Assembly: GCF_000449425.2 (NCBI RefSeq)
Contig: NZ_AVHW01000017.1
Coordinates: 1-35,848, forward strand
Reading direction: 5' to 3'
From: Clostridioides difficile CD160
GTDB lineage: Bacteria > Bacillota > Clostridia > Peptostreptococcales > Peptostreptococcaceae
DNA: 35,848 nucleotides
The stretch's first letter is position 1; every line of letters begins with the position of its first letter. Of this stretch, positions 8,130-16,468 are shown piece after piece. The notes beneath the pieces were generated by a model. It was not told the DNA's origin and ran no database searches. It saw nothing but the letters and a program-made list of their open reading frames with translations. The position numbers and the translations under genes are program-made.

Positions 8130-8881
8130 TGGCTGTTGTATTTAAGAAAACTGAAGGATTACAAGATACTCAAACTCACTACTGTCCAGGATGTACACAT
8201 GGTATAATCCATAGATTAGTTGGTGAAGTATTAGAAGAATTAGGAGTATTGGGTGGTGCTGTAGGTGTTGTTCCAGTTGGATGTTCAGTTTTAGGATATA
8301 AATATTTTAACTGTGACACTCAAGAAGCTGCTCATGGTAGAGCGCCAGCAGCTGCTACAGGAATAAAAAGAGTTCATCCTGAAAATACAGTATTCACTTA
8401 TCAAGGTGATGGAGACTTAGCTTCAATCGGTACTGCTGAAATAGTTCATGCAGCTGCTAGAGGTGAAAAAATAACTACTATATTCGTAAACAATACAACA
8501 TATGGTATGACTGGTGGGCAAATGGCTCCAACTACACTAGTTGGACAAAGAGCTACTACTGCTCAATCAGGAAGAAATGCTGAAACTCAAGGTTATCCAA
8601 TAAGAGTAAGTGAAATGTTAGCTACATTAACAGGAGCTGTATTTGTAGAAAGAGTAGCAGTTGATACTCCAGCTCATGTTAGACAAGCTAAAAAAGCTAT
8701 AAAGAAAGCATTCCAAGTTCAACAAGCAGGATTAGGATTTGGAATAGTAGAAGTATTATCTACTTGTCCTACAAACTGGGGACTAGCTCCAAATGATGCT
8801 TTACAATGGTTAAGAGACAATATGATACCATACTATCCATTAGGAAATTTCAAAAATGTTGAAGTTGAGGAGGTGAAGTAA
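8129..8881 (+). CDS. vorA: 2-oxoacid:ferredoxin oxidoreductase beta subunit (TPP-binding)
   Basis: Beta subunit carrying the thiamine-diphosphate site, 250 residues. The CPGCTHG motif (about 19-25) and the TPP-binding GDGD motif (about 94-97, followed by N-N-TTYGMTGGQ) are visible. AGGAGGTG upstream lies inside the end of the alpha gene. The gene ends directly before the gamma start with no spacer, so alpha, beta and gamma are translated as a coupled set. The symbol follows common VOR usage and is less certain than the function. Confidence 0.9.
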   Translation: MAVVFKKTEGLQDTQTHYCPGCTHGIIHRLVGEVLEELGVLGGAVGVVPVGCSVLGYKYFNCDTQEAAHGRAPAAATGIKRVHPENTVFTYQGDGDLASIGTAEIVHAAARGEKITTIFVNNTTYGMTGGQMAPTTLVGQRATTAQSGRNAETQGYPIRVSEMLATLTGAVFVERVAVDTPAHVRQAKKAIKKAFQVQQAGLGFGIVEVLSTCPTNWGLAPNDALQWLRDNMIPYYPLGNFKNVEVEEVK

Positions 8882-9439
8882 ATGTCTACAGCTAGAGTAA
8901 TATGTGCAGGCTTCGGAGGCCAAGGTGTTATGTCTATGGGACAATTACTTACTTATGCAGGAATGCTAGAAGGAAAAGAAGTTTCTTGGTTACCATCTTA
9001 TGGACCAGAAATGCGTGGAGGTACAGCAAACTGTGCAGTAACTGTATCTAGTGAGCCAGTTGGTTCTCCACTTATAACAGATGATGCAACTGCAGCTATA
9101 TTATTAAACATACCAGCATTTGAAAAATTCAAAGATGATGTTATCCCTGGTGGAAAAATAATAGTAAATAGCTCTTTAATAAAAGAAAAAGTTGATAGAA
9201 CAGATGTAGATGTTTATTATATACCAGCAAATGAATTAGCAGTTGAGTTAGGAAATGACAAAGTTGCTAATATGATAATGCTAGGGGCTTACTTAAAAGT
9301 AGCTGATACTGTAGATATAGAATCTGTATTAGAAGCATTTAAGAAAGTTTTTGGACCTAGAAAAGAAAAATTCGTTCCATTAAACAGAGAAGCTTTACAA
9401 AAAGGTATGGATGCTGCATGTTCTGTAGCAACTAACTAA
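8882..9439 (+). CDS. 2-oxoacid:ferredoxin oxidoreductase gamma subunit
   Basis: Gamma subunit of 185 residues, with the typical N-terminal glycine-rich motif GFGGQGVMSMG (about 10-20) and the PSYGPEMRGG motif (about 38-47). In the family this domain contacts CoA and completes the complex. GAGGAGGTGA lies at the end of the beta gene and the ATG follows its stop directly. It is the last gene of the operon that begins at ptb; a strong terminator follows. Confidence 0.92.
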   Translation: MSTARVICAGFGGQGVMSMGQLLTYAGMLEGKEVSWLPSYGPEMRGGTANCAVTVSSEPVGSPLITDDATAAILLNIPAFEKFKDDVIPGGKIIVNSSLIKEKVDRTDVDVYYIPANELAVELGNDKVANMIMLGAYLKVADTVDIESVLEAFKKVFGPRKEKFVPLNREALQKGMDAACSVATN

Positions 9440-9458
9440 TAAAGAAAAAAGATGTCAA

Positions 9459-9494
9459 AAAAAAGACAATAGAATTATTTCTATTGTCTTTTTT
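9459..9494 (+). terminator. terminator of ptb-buk-vor operon
   Basis: A 16-bp inverted repeat, AAAAAAGACAATAGAA with its complement, encloses a 4-nt loop and ends in a run of six T. The A-run on the other side would allow function on the minus strand too. It begins 20 nt after the gamma subunit stop. Confidence 0.9.
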
Positions 9495-9535
9495 GCTGAT
9501 AAGTATTAAAATGTTTTTATGACTGAAATTAAGAA

Positions 9536-9541
9536 TATAAT
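9536..9541 (+). promoter_or_regulatory. candidate -10 element for glmM
   Basis: A perfect TATAAT follows the upstream terminator. The -35 region is poor (TTTTTA-like). Transcription would start near 9548, leaving a leader of about 60 nt before the GTG start. Confidence 0.4.
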
Positions 9542-9609
9542 GTTATTTTATGAACTATAAAAATATAATACAAATTGCAAGCTTTTCAATTATGAAAGGA
9601 GAATCTTTA

Positions 9610-10956
9610 GTGAGAAAGTATTTTGGAACAGATGGAGTTAGAGGAGTAGCGAATACAGAATTAACATGTGACTTAGCATATAAACTTGGTAGAGCTGGTG
9701 GTTTTGTTTTAGCTCAAGGAGACCACAGAGTAAAAGTAGTGGTAGGTAAAGATACGAGAATATCAGGAGATATGTTAGAAGCATCTTTAATAGCAGGTCT
9801 TATGTCTGTTGGATGTGATGTTATTACTGTTGGAATAATACCAACACCTGCAGTGGCATATTTAACTAGAAAATATGGTGCTGATTGTGGCGTGGTTATA
9901 TCTGCATCTCATAATCCTGTTGAATATAATGGAATTAAATTCTTTAATAAGAATGGATATAAATTGGATGATGAAATTGAATTAAAAATAGAAGAATATA
10001 TAGATGATATAGACAAAATTGAATGTCTACCAATTGGTGAAAATGTAGGACGAAAATTACATGAACATTATGCACAAAGAGACTATGTAGACTATTTGAA
10101 ATCAATAATAAGCACTGATTTTAAAGGATTAAAAGTAGTATTGGATTGTGCAAATGGTGCATCATATAAAGTAGCACCAATTGTATTTGATGAATTAGGA
10201 GCAAGTGTAATTTCAATAAATAGCTCACCAGATGGAAATAATATAAACGATAAATGTGGTTCTACACATCCAGAACAACTTCAAAACGCTGTTTTGGAAC
10301 ATAATGCTGACTTAGGTCTTGCATATGATGGAGATGCTGATAGATTAATTGCTGTAAATGAAAAGGGTCAAATTGTTGATGGAGACCATATAATGATATT
10401 GAGTGCTTTAAATTTAAAGAAAAATAATAAATTAGCACAAGACACTTTAGTAGTTACAGTTATGAGTAACATAGGATTAACAATAGCTGCTAAAGAAAAT
10501 GGAATAAATTTATCTACTACAGCAGTTGGAGATAGATATGTTTTAGAAGATATGGTTAAGAATGGATACAATCTTGGTGGAGAACAATCTGGGCATATGA
10601 TATTCTTAGATTACAATACAACTGGAGATGGAGTACTTAGTTCTTTAATACTTGCAAATATAATCTTGCAAGAAAAGAAACCTTTATCAGAGCTTGCATC
10701 AATAATGAGTCAATATCCACAAGTATTAGTAAATGCAACAATAAAAAATGAAAATAAAACTAAATATATGGAATATCCAGAAATAAAAACTGAGATAGAA
10801 AGAATAGAATCTATTTTAGATGGAAATGGTAGAGTTCTGATAAGACCATCGGGAACTGAGCCATTAGTTAGAGTTATGTTAGAGGGTAAAGAGGAAGGTC
10901 AAATAAAAGAATTAGCAACAAATTTAGCTAATCTTATACAAGAAAAATTATCGTAA
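9610..10956 (+). CDS. glmM: phosphoglucosamine mutase
   Basis: Converts glucosamine-6-phosphate to glucosamine-1-phosphate on the way to UDP-GlcNAc for peptidoglycan. I start at GTG 9610, with AGGAG 8 nt upstream. The protein is then 448 residues, the usual GlmM length, and opens with [14 protein letters not shown] as in homologues. An in-frame ATG at 9550 would add 20 unrelated residues. The phosphoserine loop SASHNP places the catalytic Ser at residue 100. The metal-binding DGDADR and the C-terminal RPSGTEP phosphate-binding loop are present. It lies directly upstream of the glmS ribozyme and glmS with no terminator between, so it can be co-transcribed with glmS. Confidence 0.95.
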   Translation: MRKYFGTDGVRGVANTELTCDLAYKLGRAGGFVLAQGDHRVKVVVGKDTRISGDMLEASLIAGLMSVGCDVITVGIIPTPAVAYLTRKYGADCGVVISASHNPVEYNGIKFFNKNGYKLDDEIELKIEEYIDDIDKIECLPIGENVGRKLHEHYAQRDYVDYLKSIISTDFKGLKVVLDCANGASYKVAPIVFDELGASVISINSSPDGNNINDKCGSTHPEQLQNAVLEHNADLGLAYDGDADRLIAVNEKGQIVDGDHIMILSALNLKKNNKLAQDTLVVTVMSNIGLTIAAKENGINLSTTAVGDRYVLEDMVKNGYNLGGEQSGHMIFLDYNTTGDGVLSSLILANIILQEKKPLSELASIMSQYPQVLVNATIKNENKTKYMEYPEIKTEIERIESILDGNGRVLIRPSGTEPLVRVMLEGKEEGQIKELATNLANLIQEKLS

Positions 10957-10989
10957 TTTATAAGGGTATTCTCAGGTATAAATACTGAG

Positions 10990-11186
10990 GGCACCTTTCT
11001 AAGCGCCAGAACTTAGTTATAGACATAATTATTAAGTAACATAGGAACTAAGTTGACGAGGTCAGAGTTAATCGAATTGTCGGCGGATGCTCTGCGGTGT
11101 GTTTACCATCGAAAGACTTCTTTAAATAATAGGAGTAATCCTATGGACAAAGGGAAGCCAAAGTAAACTTATATGACCTAACTCTT
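10990..11186 (+). ncRNA. glmS ribozyme (GlcN6P-activated self-cleaving riboswitch)
   Basis: Conserved blocks in the correct order identify it: the cleavage site A|GCGCC with cleavage predicted between 11002 and 11003, then GAACT pairing with the later AGTTGACGAGG block (11051-11061), ATCGAAT, and GGCGGATGC (11082-11090). Downstream, GTTTAC near 11100 pairs with GTAAAC near 11163 (P4 region). In the family, binding of glucosamine-6-phosphate triggers cleavage and decay of the glmS mRNA, giving product feedback. The 3' boundary is approximate. Confidence 0.95.
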
Positions 11187-11224
11187 AAAATATATAAATA
11201 ATATTTTTTAGGAGGACACAAATA

Positions 11225-13057
11225 ATGTGTGGAATAGTTGGATATTTAGGAAGTAGAAAGGCAGCAGAAGTTATAGTAGAAGGACTTTCTAAGTTAGAGT
11301 ACAGAGGTTATGATTCAGCAGGAGTAGCAGTTAATAACTCTAATGGAGAAGAACTTAACATTAGAAAGTTTAAAGGCAGACTTTCTGTATTGGCAGAGGA
11401 TTTAGAAAAGAATCCTATTGATGGAAATTTAGGAATAGGGCATACAAGATGGGCAACTCATGGAGAACCATCTGATGTAAACTCACATCCTCATTTTAAT
11501 CAATCTAAAACAATAGCAGTTGTTCATAATGGGATAATAGAAAACTATATGGAAATAAAAGAAGAATTAATTTCTGAAGGTGTTAAGTTTGAATCTCAGA
11601 CAGATACAGAAGTAATAGCACATTTAGTAGATAAATACTATGAAGGTAATTTATTAGATGCTGTATACAAAACTATATCAAAATTAAGAGGAGCTTATGC
11701 ACTAGGTGTTATATGTAAAGAACATGGAAATGAATTAGTTGCAGTAAGAAAAGATAGTCCTCTTGTAGTTGGCGTTGGTGAAGGCGAAAACTTTATAGCA
11801 TCAGATATACCTGCTTTATTAAAGTATACTAGAGATGTTTATTTCTTAGAAAATGGAGAGATAGTTCATTTAAAGGATGAAAATGTAACAGTTTATGATT
11901 CTAATAGAAATCTAGTAGAAAAAGAAGTATTCCATGTAACTTGGGATGTAGAGGCTGCATCTAAAGGTGGATATGATTACTTTATGTCAAAAGAAATTCA
12001 CGAGCAACCAACAGGTGTTAGAGAAACTCTAGAAAGAAGACTTGATGACAATGGAAGTATAGTTTTAGATAGTATAAATATTTCTAAAGAAGATTTAGAT
12101 AAAATAAATAAGGTTTATATAGTGGCTTGTGGAACAGCATATAATGCTGGATTACTTGGTAAGTATGCTATAGAAAAATTTGTAAATATACCAGTAATAA
12201 CTGATATAGCGTCAGAGTTTAGATATAGTGACCCATTTGTAGATGAAAATTCATTAGTAATATTAGTTAGTCAATCTGGAGAGACAGCAGATACTCTAGC
12301 AGTATTAAGAGATTCAAAAGCTAAAGGAGCAAGAATACTTTCTATAACTAATGTTGTAGGTTCGTCTATAGCTAGAGAATCAGATGATGTTTTCTATACT
12401 TGGGCAGGTCCTGAAGTAGCAGTTGCATCAACTAAGGCATATACTACTCAAATAACTTCTCTATATATGATAGCTCTAGATTTTGCTATTAAAAAAGGAA
12501 CAATAAATAGAGAATTTTATGATAGTATGATTTCTAAGATGAAAGAAATACCATCAAAAATACAAGAAATACTAGATAATGAAGAGTATATAAAAGAAAT
12601 TGCTAAAACAGTTGTGAGTTCTGACCATGCATTCTATTTAGGAAGAGGAATAGATTATAGTTTAGCAATGGAAGGTTCATTAAAGTTAAAAGAGATTTCA
12701 TATATACACGCAGAAGCTTTTGCAGCAGGAGAATTAAAGCATGGAACAATAGCTTTAATAGAAAAAGGAACTCCTGTAATTGCTATAGCTACTCAAGAAA
12801 AATTATTTGAAAAAATGGTTTCTAATATGGAAGAAGTAAGGGCAAGAGGAGCTTATGTAGTAGCAATAGCTCAAAGTCATAATAAAGATGTTGAGAAATC
12901 TGCTGATAAAATAATCTATATACCAAACTCAGATGATATTTTATCTCCTATATTAGCTGTTGTACCAATGCAGTTACTTGCTTACCATGTTTCTGTATTA
13001 AGAGGATGCGATGTTGATAAACCAAGAAATCTAGCAAAATCAGTAACAGTTGAATAA
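11225..13057 (+). CDS. glmS: glutamine--fructose-6-phosphate aminotransferase
   Basis: Makes glucosamine-6-phosphate from fructose-6-phosphate and glutamine. The protein has 610 residues. The N-terminal glutaminase domain (about 1-220) begins with the nucleophile Cys2 in MCGIVGYLG and contains GHTRWATHG. Two SIS sugar-isomerase domains follow (about 280-420 and 450-590), with SQSGETADT and STKAYTTQ in the first and the C-terminal DKPRNLAKSVTVE ending. AGGAGG lies 7 nt before the ATG. Expression is expected to be feedback-controlled by the ribozyme in its leader. Confidence 0.97.
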   Translation: MCGIVGYLGSRKAAEVIVEGLSKLEYRGYDSAGVAVNNSNGEELNIRKFKGRLSVLAEDLEKNPIDGNLGIGHTRWATHGEPSDVNSHPHFNQSKTIAVVHNGIIENYMEIKEELISEGVKFESQTDTEVIAHLVDKYYEGNLLDAVYKTISKLRGAYALGVICKEHGNELVAVRKDSPLVVGVGEGENFIASDIPALLKYTRDVYFLENGEIVHLKDENVTVYDSNRNLVEKEVFHVTWDVEAASKGGYDYFMSKEIHEQPTGVRETLERRLDDNGSIVLDSINISKEDLDKINKVYIVACGTAYNAGLLGKYAIEKFVNIPVITDIASEFRYSDPFVDENSLVILVSQSGETADTLAVLRDSKAKGARILSITNVVGSSIARESDDVFYTWAGPEVAVASTKAYTTQITSLYMIALDFAIKKGTINREFYDSMISKMKEIPSKIQEILDNEEYIKEIAKTVVSSDHAFYLGRGIDYSLAMEGSLKLKEISYIHAEAFAAGELKHGTIALIEKGTPVIAIATQEKLFEKMVSNMEEVRARGAYVVAIAQSHNKDVEKSADKIIYIPNSDDILSPILAVVPMQLLAYHVSVLRGCDVDKPRNLAKSVTVE

Positions 13058-13091
13058 AAATATATTAAAAATTAAATAGATAATATTTATT

Positions 13092-13136
13092 AAAAAGCTC
13101 ATTCTATTGTTTGTAATCTATAGGATGAGTTTTTTA
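13092..13136 (+). terminator. terminator of glmS
   Basis: The stem CTCATTCTAT / ATAGGATGAG (one G-T pair) is extended by A-run and T-run arms and followed by six T. The loop is 12 nt. It begins 35 nt after the glmS stop. Confidence 0.88.
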
Positions 13137-13210
13137 TGAGGTTTAAATATATTTTTTTTGTTATAATTAATCTAACACCTTATAAAAAAATAGTTTTAAC
13201 ATAGTGAAAT

Positions 13211-13254
13211 GATTTGAAATAAAAAATACTATGATTTGAAATAAAAAATACTAT
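13211..13254. repeat. perfect 22-bp tandem duplication before the rhodanese gene
   Basis: Two identical adjacent copies of a 22-bp unit (13211-13232 and 13233-13254), each beginning GATTTGAAAT and ending TACTAT. The second copy ends 17 nt before the start codon, so the duplication lies in the promoter or leader. It may be a recent slippage event. Confidence 0.95.
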
Positions 13255-13271
13255 AAATAGGAGAATAAATT

Positions 13272-14573
13272 ATGTCAGATGATTTTAAAAAGAAAAATAG
13301 AGAAGATTTTTTTGTTAATCTTGAATCAATTTCTACTGAGGTCTTACAAGAAAAGGTACAAGACAAATCTTGGATTATAATTGATACTCGTTTAAATGAT
13401 GCCTACAATGGATGGAAGTTAGATGGAGTAAAAAGAGGTGGACATATAAAAGGTGCTGTAGACTTTTCTGCTAATTGGTTAAGTGTATACTCAGATAAAA
13501 AAGATAAAGTGCTAGAACAAGCACTGAGAACTAAAGGAATTGATTTAAATAAAAATATAGTATTATATGATGCAAATGGAAAAGATGCTTTGCTTGTAGC
13601 AGATTATTTGTTTAAAAAAGGATATAAATATTTATATAAATATGATATTAAGCAATGGGCAGAGAATGATAACCTTCCAATGGAAAGATATAAAAATTAT
13701 CAAATGATAGTTCCAGCTTCTATAATAAAAAAGATACTCGATGGAGGAATACCTGAGACATTTGAAAACTCCAAGAATATAAAAATGATTGAAGCAAGTT
13801 GGGGAGAAGAAAAAGAATCGTATGCAAAAGGGCATATACCTACAAGCATTCATATAAATACTGATATTATAGAACCTCCTCCAACATGGATGCTTGATAA
13901 TGATGATAATCTAACTCAGTTTGCTTTGGATTATGGATTCACAAAAGATGATACTGTAATAGTTTCAAGTAGTACAACTATGGCATCTTACAGATTGGCT
14001 GTTATATTGAGATATATAGGAGTAAAAGATGTAAGGGTATTAAATGGTGGAATAGATTCATGGATATCAGCAGGATATGAATTAGAAGTTACTAGTAACT
14101 CAAGGCATTCATGTACTAATTTTGGAGCAAATATACCCGTTAATCCACAATTAATAGTTACAACAACCGAATTAAAACAAAAACTAAAAGAAAAAAATAA
14201 ATGTGCATTAATAGATATTCGTACTTGGGATGAGCATATAGGTAAAATATCTGGATATACATATTATGATAAAAAGGGACGTGTCCCAGGTGCTTTATAT
14301 GGACATTCGGGGAGTGATAGTGTTTCACTAGAAGAATATCGTAATATTGATAATACAATGAGAAACAAATATGAGATTTTAGAAATGTGGAATGAAGAAA
14401 GTATAGATATGAATAAACAGCTTATATTTATGTGTGGAAGCGGCTGGCGTGCTGCTGAAGTATTAACCTATGCAAATGTAATAGGTGTTGAAGAAACCTC
14501 TCTTTATAGCGATGGATGGATGGGATGGAGTCTTGATAACTCAAATCTAATTGAAGTTGGAGAACACAAATAG
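13272..14573 (+). CDS. three-domain rhodanese-like sulfurtransferase
   Basis: A 433-residue protein built of three rhodanese-like domains, each with the IDTR/IEAS/IDIR-type strand and a GHIxGA- or GxxPGA-like loop: about 15-140, 150-275 and 295-430. Only the third has a catalytic cysteine in the active-site loop (FMCGSGWRA, about residue 395). In the first the loop reads YDANGKD and in the second SSSTTMAS, so those domains are probably structural or binding. A thiosulfate or 3-mercaptopyruvate sulfurtransferase role is likely. TAGGAG lies upstream of the ATG. The neighbouring siroheme reductase suggests a link to sulfur metabolism, but the two genes are separated by a possible terminator. Confidence 0.85.
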   Translation: MSDDFKKKNREDFFVNLESISTEVLQEKVQDKSWIIIDTRLNDAYNGWKLDGVKRGGHIKGAVDFSANWLSVYSDKKDKVLEQALRTKGIDLNKNIVLYDANGKDALLVADYLFKKGYKYLYKYDIKQWAENDNLPMERYKNYQMIVPASIIKKILDGGIPETFENSKNIKMIEASWGEEKESYAKGHIPTSIHINTDIIEPPPTWMLDNDDNLTQFALDYGFTKDDTVIVSSSTTMASYRLAVILRYIGVKDVRVLNGGIDSWISAGYELEVTSNSRHSCTNFGANIPVNPQLIVTTTELKQKLKEKNKCALIDIRTWDEHIGKISGYTYYDKKGRVPGALYGHSGSDSVSLEEYRNIDNTMRNKYEILEMWNEESIDMNKQLIFMCGSGWRAAEVLTYANVIGVEETSLYSDGWMGWSLDNSNLIEVGEHK

Positions 14574-14612
14574 AGTCAGTCTTTAAAAGTACAATAGAAT
14601 TATTTAATATAT

Positions 14613-14650
14613 AAGGTATATTTAATTTATTAAGTTGAATATACCTTTGT
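14613..14650 (+). terminator. possible weak terminator
   Basis: The stem AAGGTATATT / AATATACCTT (10 bp) encloses a 15-nt loop and is followed by TTGTTATG, so the T-run is weak. Confidence 0.45.
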
Positions 14651-14757
14651 TATGTTTTAAAATATAAACAGAGTTAGAATATGATTATATAAATGTGGAC
14701 TTATTTAAACATATTATTAGCAGTATAAAATTATAAATATAATATGAGGTGTGAAAT

Positions 14758-15627
14758 ATGATTAGCAAAGATGAAAAAGCAAAGTTGAAAGCAGAAGGTA
14801 TATTAGCCCAAAGCCAAGAAGGATATTTCTCAATAAGAATATTGAGTAGAGCTGGAAACTTTACAGCAGAACAACTTAACAACTTATCAAAGTTATCTGA
14901 AAAATATGGCAGAGGTTATTTAGGGGTTACTACTAGATTAGCTATGGAAATACCATGGATAAAGTATGAAGATATAGATTTAATAAAAGAAGATTTGAAG
15001 GCTGTAGGTCTAGAACATGGTGGTACAGGGAAAAAAGTAAGACCACTAGTTGCATGCAAAGGTACTGTATGTCAACATGGAATATATGATACACAAGAGT
15101 TATGTGGAAAGTTACATGATTCATATTTTGGATATGATTTACCATCTAAGACTAAGATTACTTTAGTTGGATGTCCAAACAATTGTGCAAAGGCTAATAC
15201 TAATGATGTAGGTATTGTAGGACAAGCATATGTAAAATTTAATGAAGATAAATGTAAGAATTGTGGACTATGTACATCATCTTGTAGACAAAAATCAGTA
15301 TATATGGAAAATAAGAAACTAGTGTGGAATAAAGACGAGTGTGTAAATTGTGGGAAATGTGCTGAGGTATGTCCATTTGGAGCTATGGAAGTTGATAAAA
15401 AAGGATTAGCTGTCTATCTTGGTGGTAGAATGGGAAGAGGTTATAGATTTGGAGACAGACTTGGCAATCTGTATACAGAAGATAATATAGAAGAATTAGT
15501 TCAAGATGTATTTGATACATATAAACATTTAGCAAGTCCAGGAGAAAGAATAAGTAAAGTATTAGAAAGAATTGGTATTGAAGAATTTGAGAAACATTTA
15601 ATGAATACAAAATCCAAAAATGCATAA
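14758..15627 (+). CDS. small siroheme-type sulfite/nitrite reductase with two [4Fe-4S] ferredoxin motifs
   Basis: A 289-residue protein of the nitrite/sulfite reductase family in its short anaerobic (AsrC-like) form. An N-terminal ferredoxin-like half domain covers about 15-85. The siroheme-[4Fe-4S] cysteines appear as CKGTVC (about 100-105) and GCPNNC (about 139-144). A ferredoxin insert follows with two motifs, CKNCGLCTSSC (about 166) and CVNCGKCAEVCP (about 197). The first siroheme pair has four residues between the cysteines, where I recall five in AsrC/Dsr enzymes. It could be a sulfite reductase subunit or a free-standing small reductase; asrA and asrB partners are not adjacent. GAGGTG precedes the ATG. 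Confidence 0.8.
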   Translation: MISKDEKAKLKAEGILAQSQEGYFSIRILSRAGNFTAEQLNNLSKLSEKYGRGYLGVTTRLAMEIPWIKYEDIDLIKEDLKAVGLEHGGTGKKVRPLVACKGTVCQHGIYDTQELCGKLHDSYFGYDLPSKTKITLVGCPNNCAKANTNDVGIVGQAYVKFNEDKCKNCGLCTSSCRQKSVYMENKKLVWNKDECVNCGKCAEVCPFGAMEVDKKGLAVYLGGRMGRGYRFGDRLGNLYTEDNIEELVQDVFDTYKHLASPGERISKVLERIGIEEFEKHLMNTKSKNA

Positions 15628-15713
15628 AAATACATATTGAGGAAGTATATCTCTCTTAAATTTGTTAATAATTCTGTTATACAGAAAAACATATTTAAGG
15701 GGGATTTTTTATT

Positions 15714-16448
15714 ATGAAAAGAATAAGATTAGCTATATGCTTTTTTATATTAATGATTATAGGAATGACAATATCTTATGCAGATACAAGTATAAATACT
15801 AGATATAATAGATTAACTAATGCACTTGAAATTTCAGAAGCAGATTTTAAATTTTATAATGTAAAAATCAATTCTGTTATAAATTATAATTTATCAAATA
15901 AAGAATTTCGTAATATTTTTATAGAAATAATTAACAATCTAAAGTTGGATGAAAAAGGAATAAATTGGAATCAAAAAGGGTATGGCAATAAAATGCAATT
16001 ATGTGCTACTATAAAAGGTAGCGATAAAGAAATTTCTATAAAAGGAATAAATAAAAATAATAAAGAAGGTTACATAATAGTTGACATATTGGACAACAAA
16101 GTATATAAACATAAAGAGGATATTTATCGTAACGTAGAAAACGTGTTAAATAAATATTCATCTCAAGTAGATGTGTCTGCTTGCATTGTTGGAGAATACA
16201 CAAAAAGGTTACAAAACAACAAATATGATGATATTTTACAAGAAATATTATATAATATGAGTGCTAAGCAAATAGATAAAGTGAAAGACGTAAACTTTTT
16301 ATCAATAACAGCATATAGTAAAGTATTAAATGATGATTTAGACTATTTAGGGGAAAAAATTAATTTAAATATAGGAATTAAATATAATGAGGATAATGGA
16401 AAAACACTCATATATATTGCCACACCAATTATAAAATTAGATTATTAA
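15714..16448 (+). CDS. secreted YwmB-like protein
   Basis: A 244-residue protein with a clear N-terminal signal peptide (about 1-24: MKRIR, hydrophobic core, then SYADT). The rest is a soluble, Lys/Asn-rich domain without a catalytic motif I recognise. Its identity rests mainly on position: in Bacillus a ywmB gene precedes murA-spoIID, exactly as here, and the size and signal peptide agree. It ends 2 nt before the Shine-Dalgarno-containing start region of murA. The function of the family is not known to me. AAGGGGGA serves as ribosome-binding site. Confidence 0.65.
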   Translation: MKRIRLAICFFILMIIGMTISYADTSINTRYNRLTNALEISEADFKFYNVKINSVINYNLSNKEFRNIFIEIINNLKLDEKGINWNQKGYGNKMQLCATIKGSDKEISIKGINKNNKEGYIIVDILDNKVYKHKEDIYRNVENVLNKYSSQVDVSACIVGEYTKRLQNNKYDDILQEILYNMSAKQIDKVKDVNFLSITAYSKVLNDDLDYLGEKINLNIGIKYNEDNGKTLIYIATPIIKLDY

Positions 16449-16468
16449 TTATGAGGAGATCAAAAAAT

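Noticed and set aside
9550..9609. GlmM start at ATG 9550
   Set aside because: It would add 20 residues not found in GlmM. GTG 9610 has AGGAG 8 nt upstream and gives the standard 448 residues with Ser100 in the active site.
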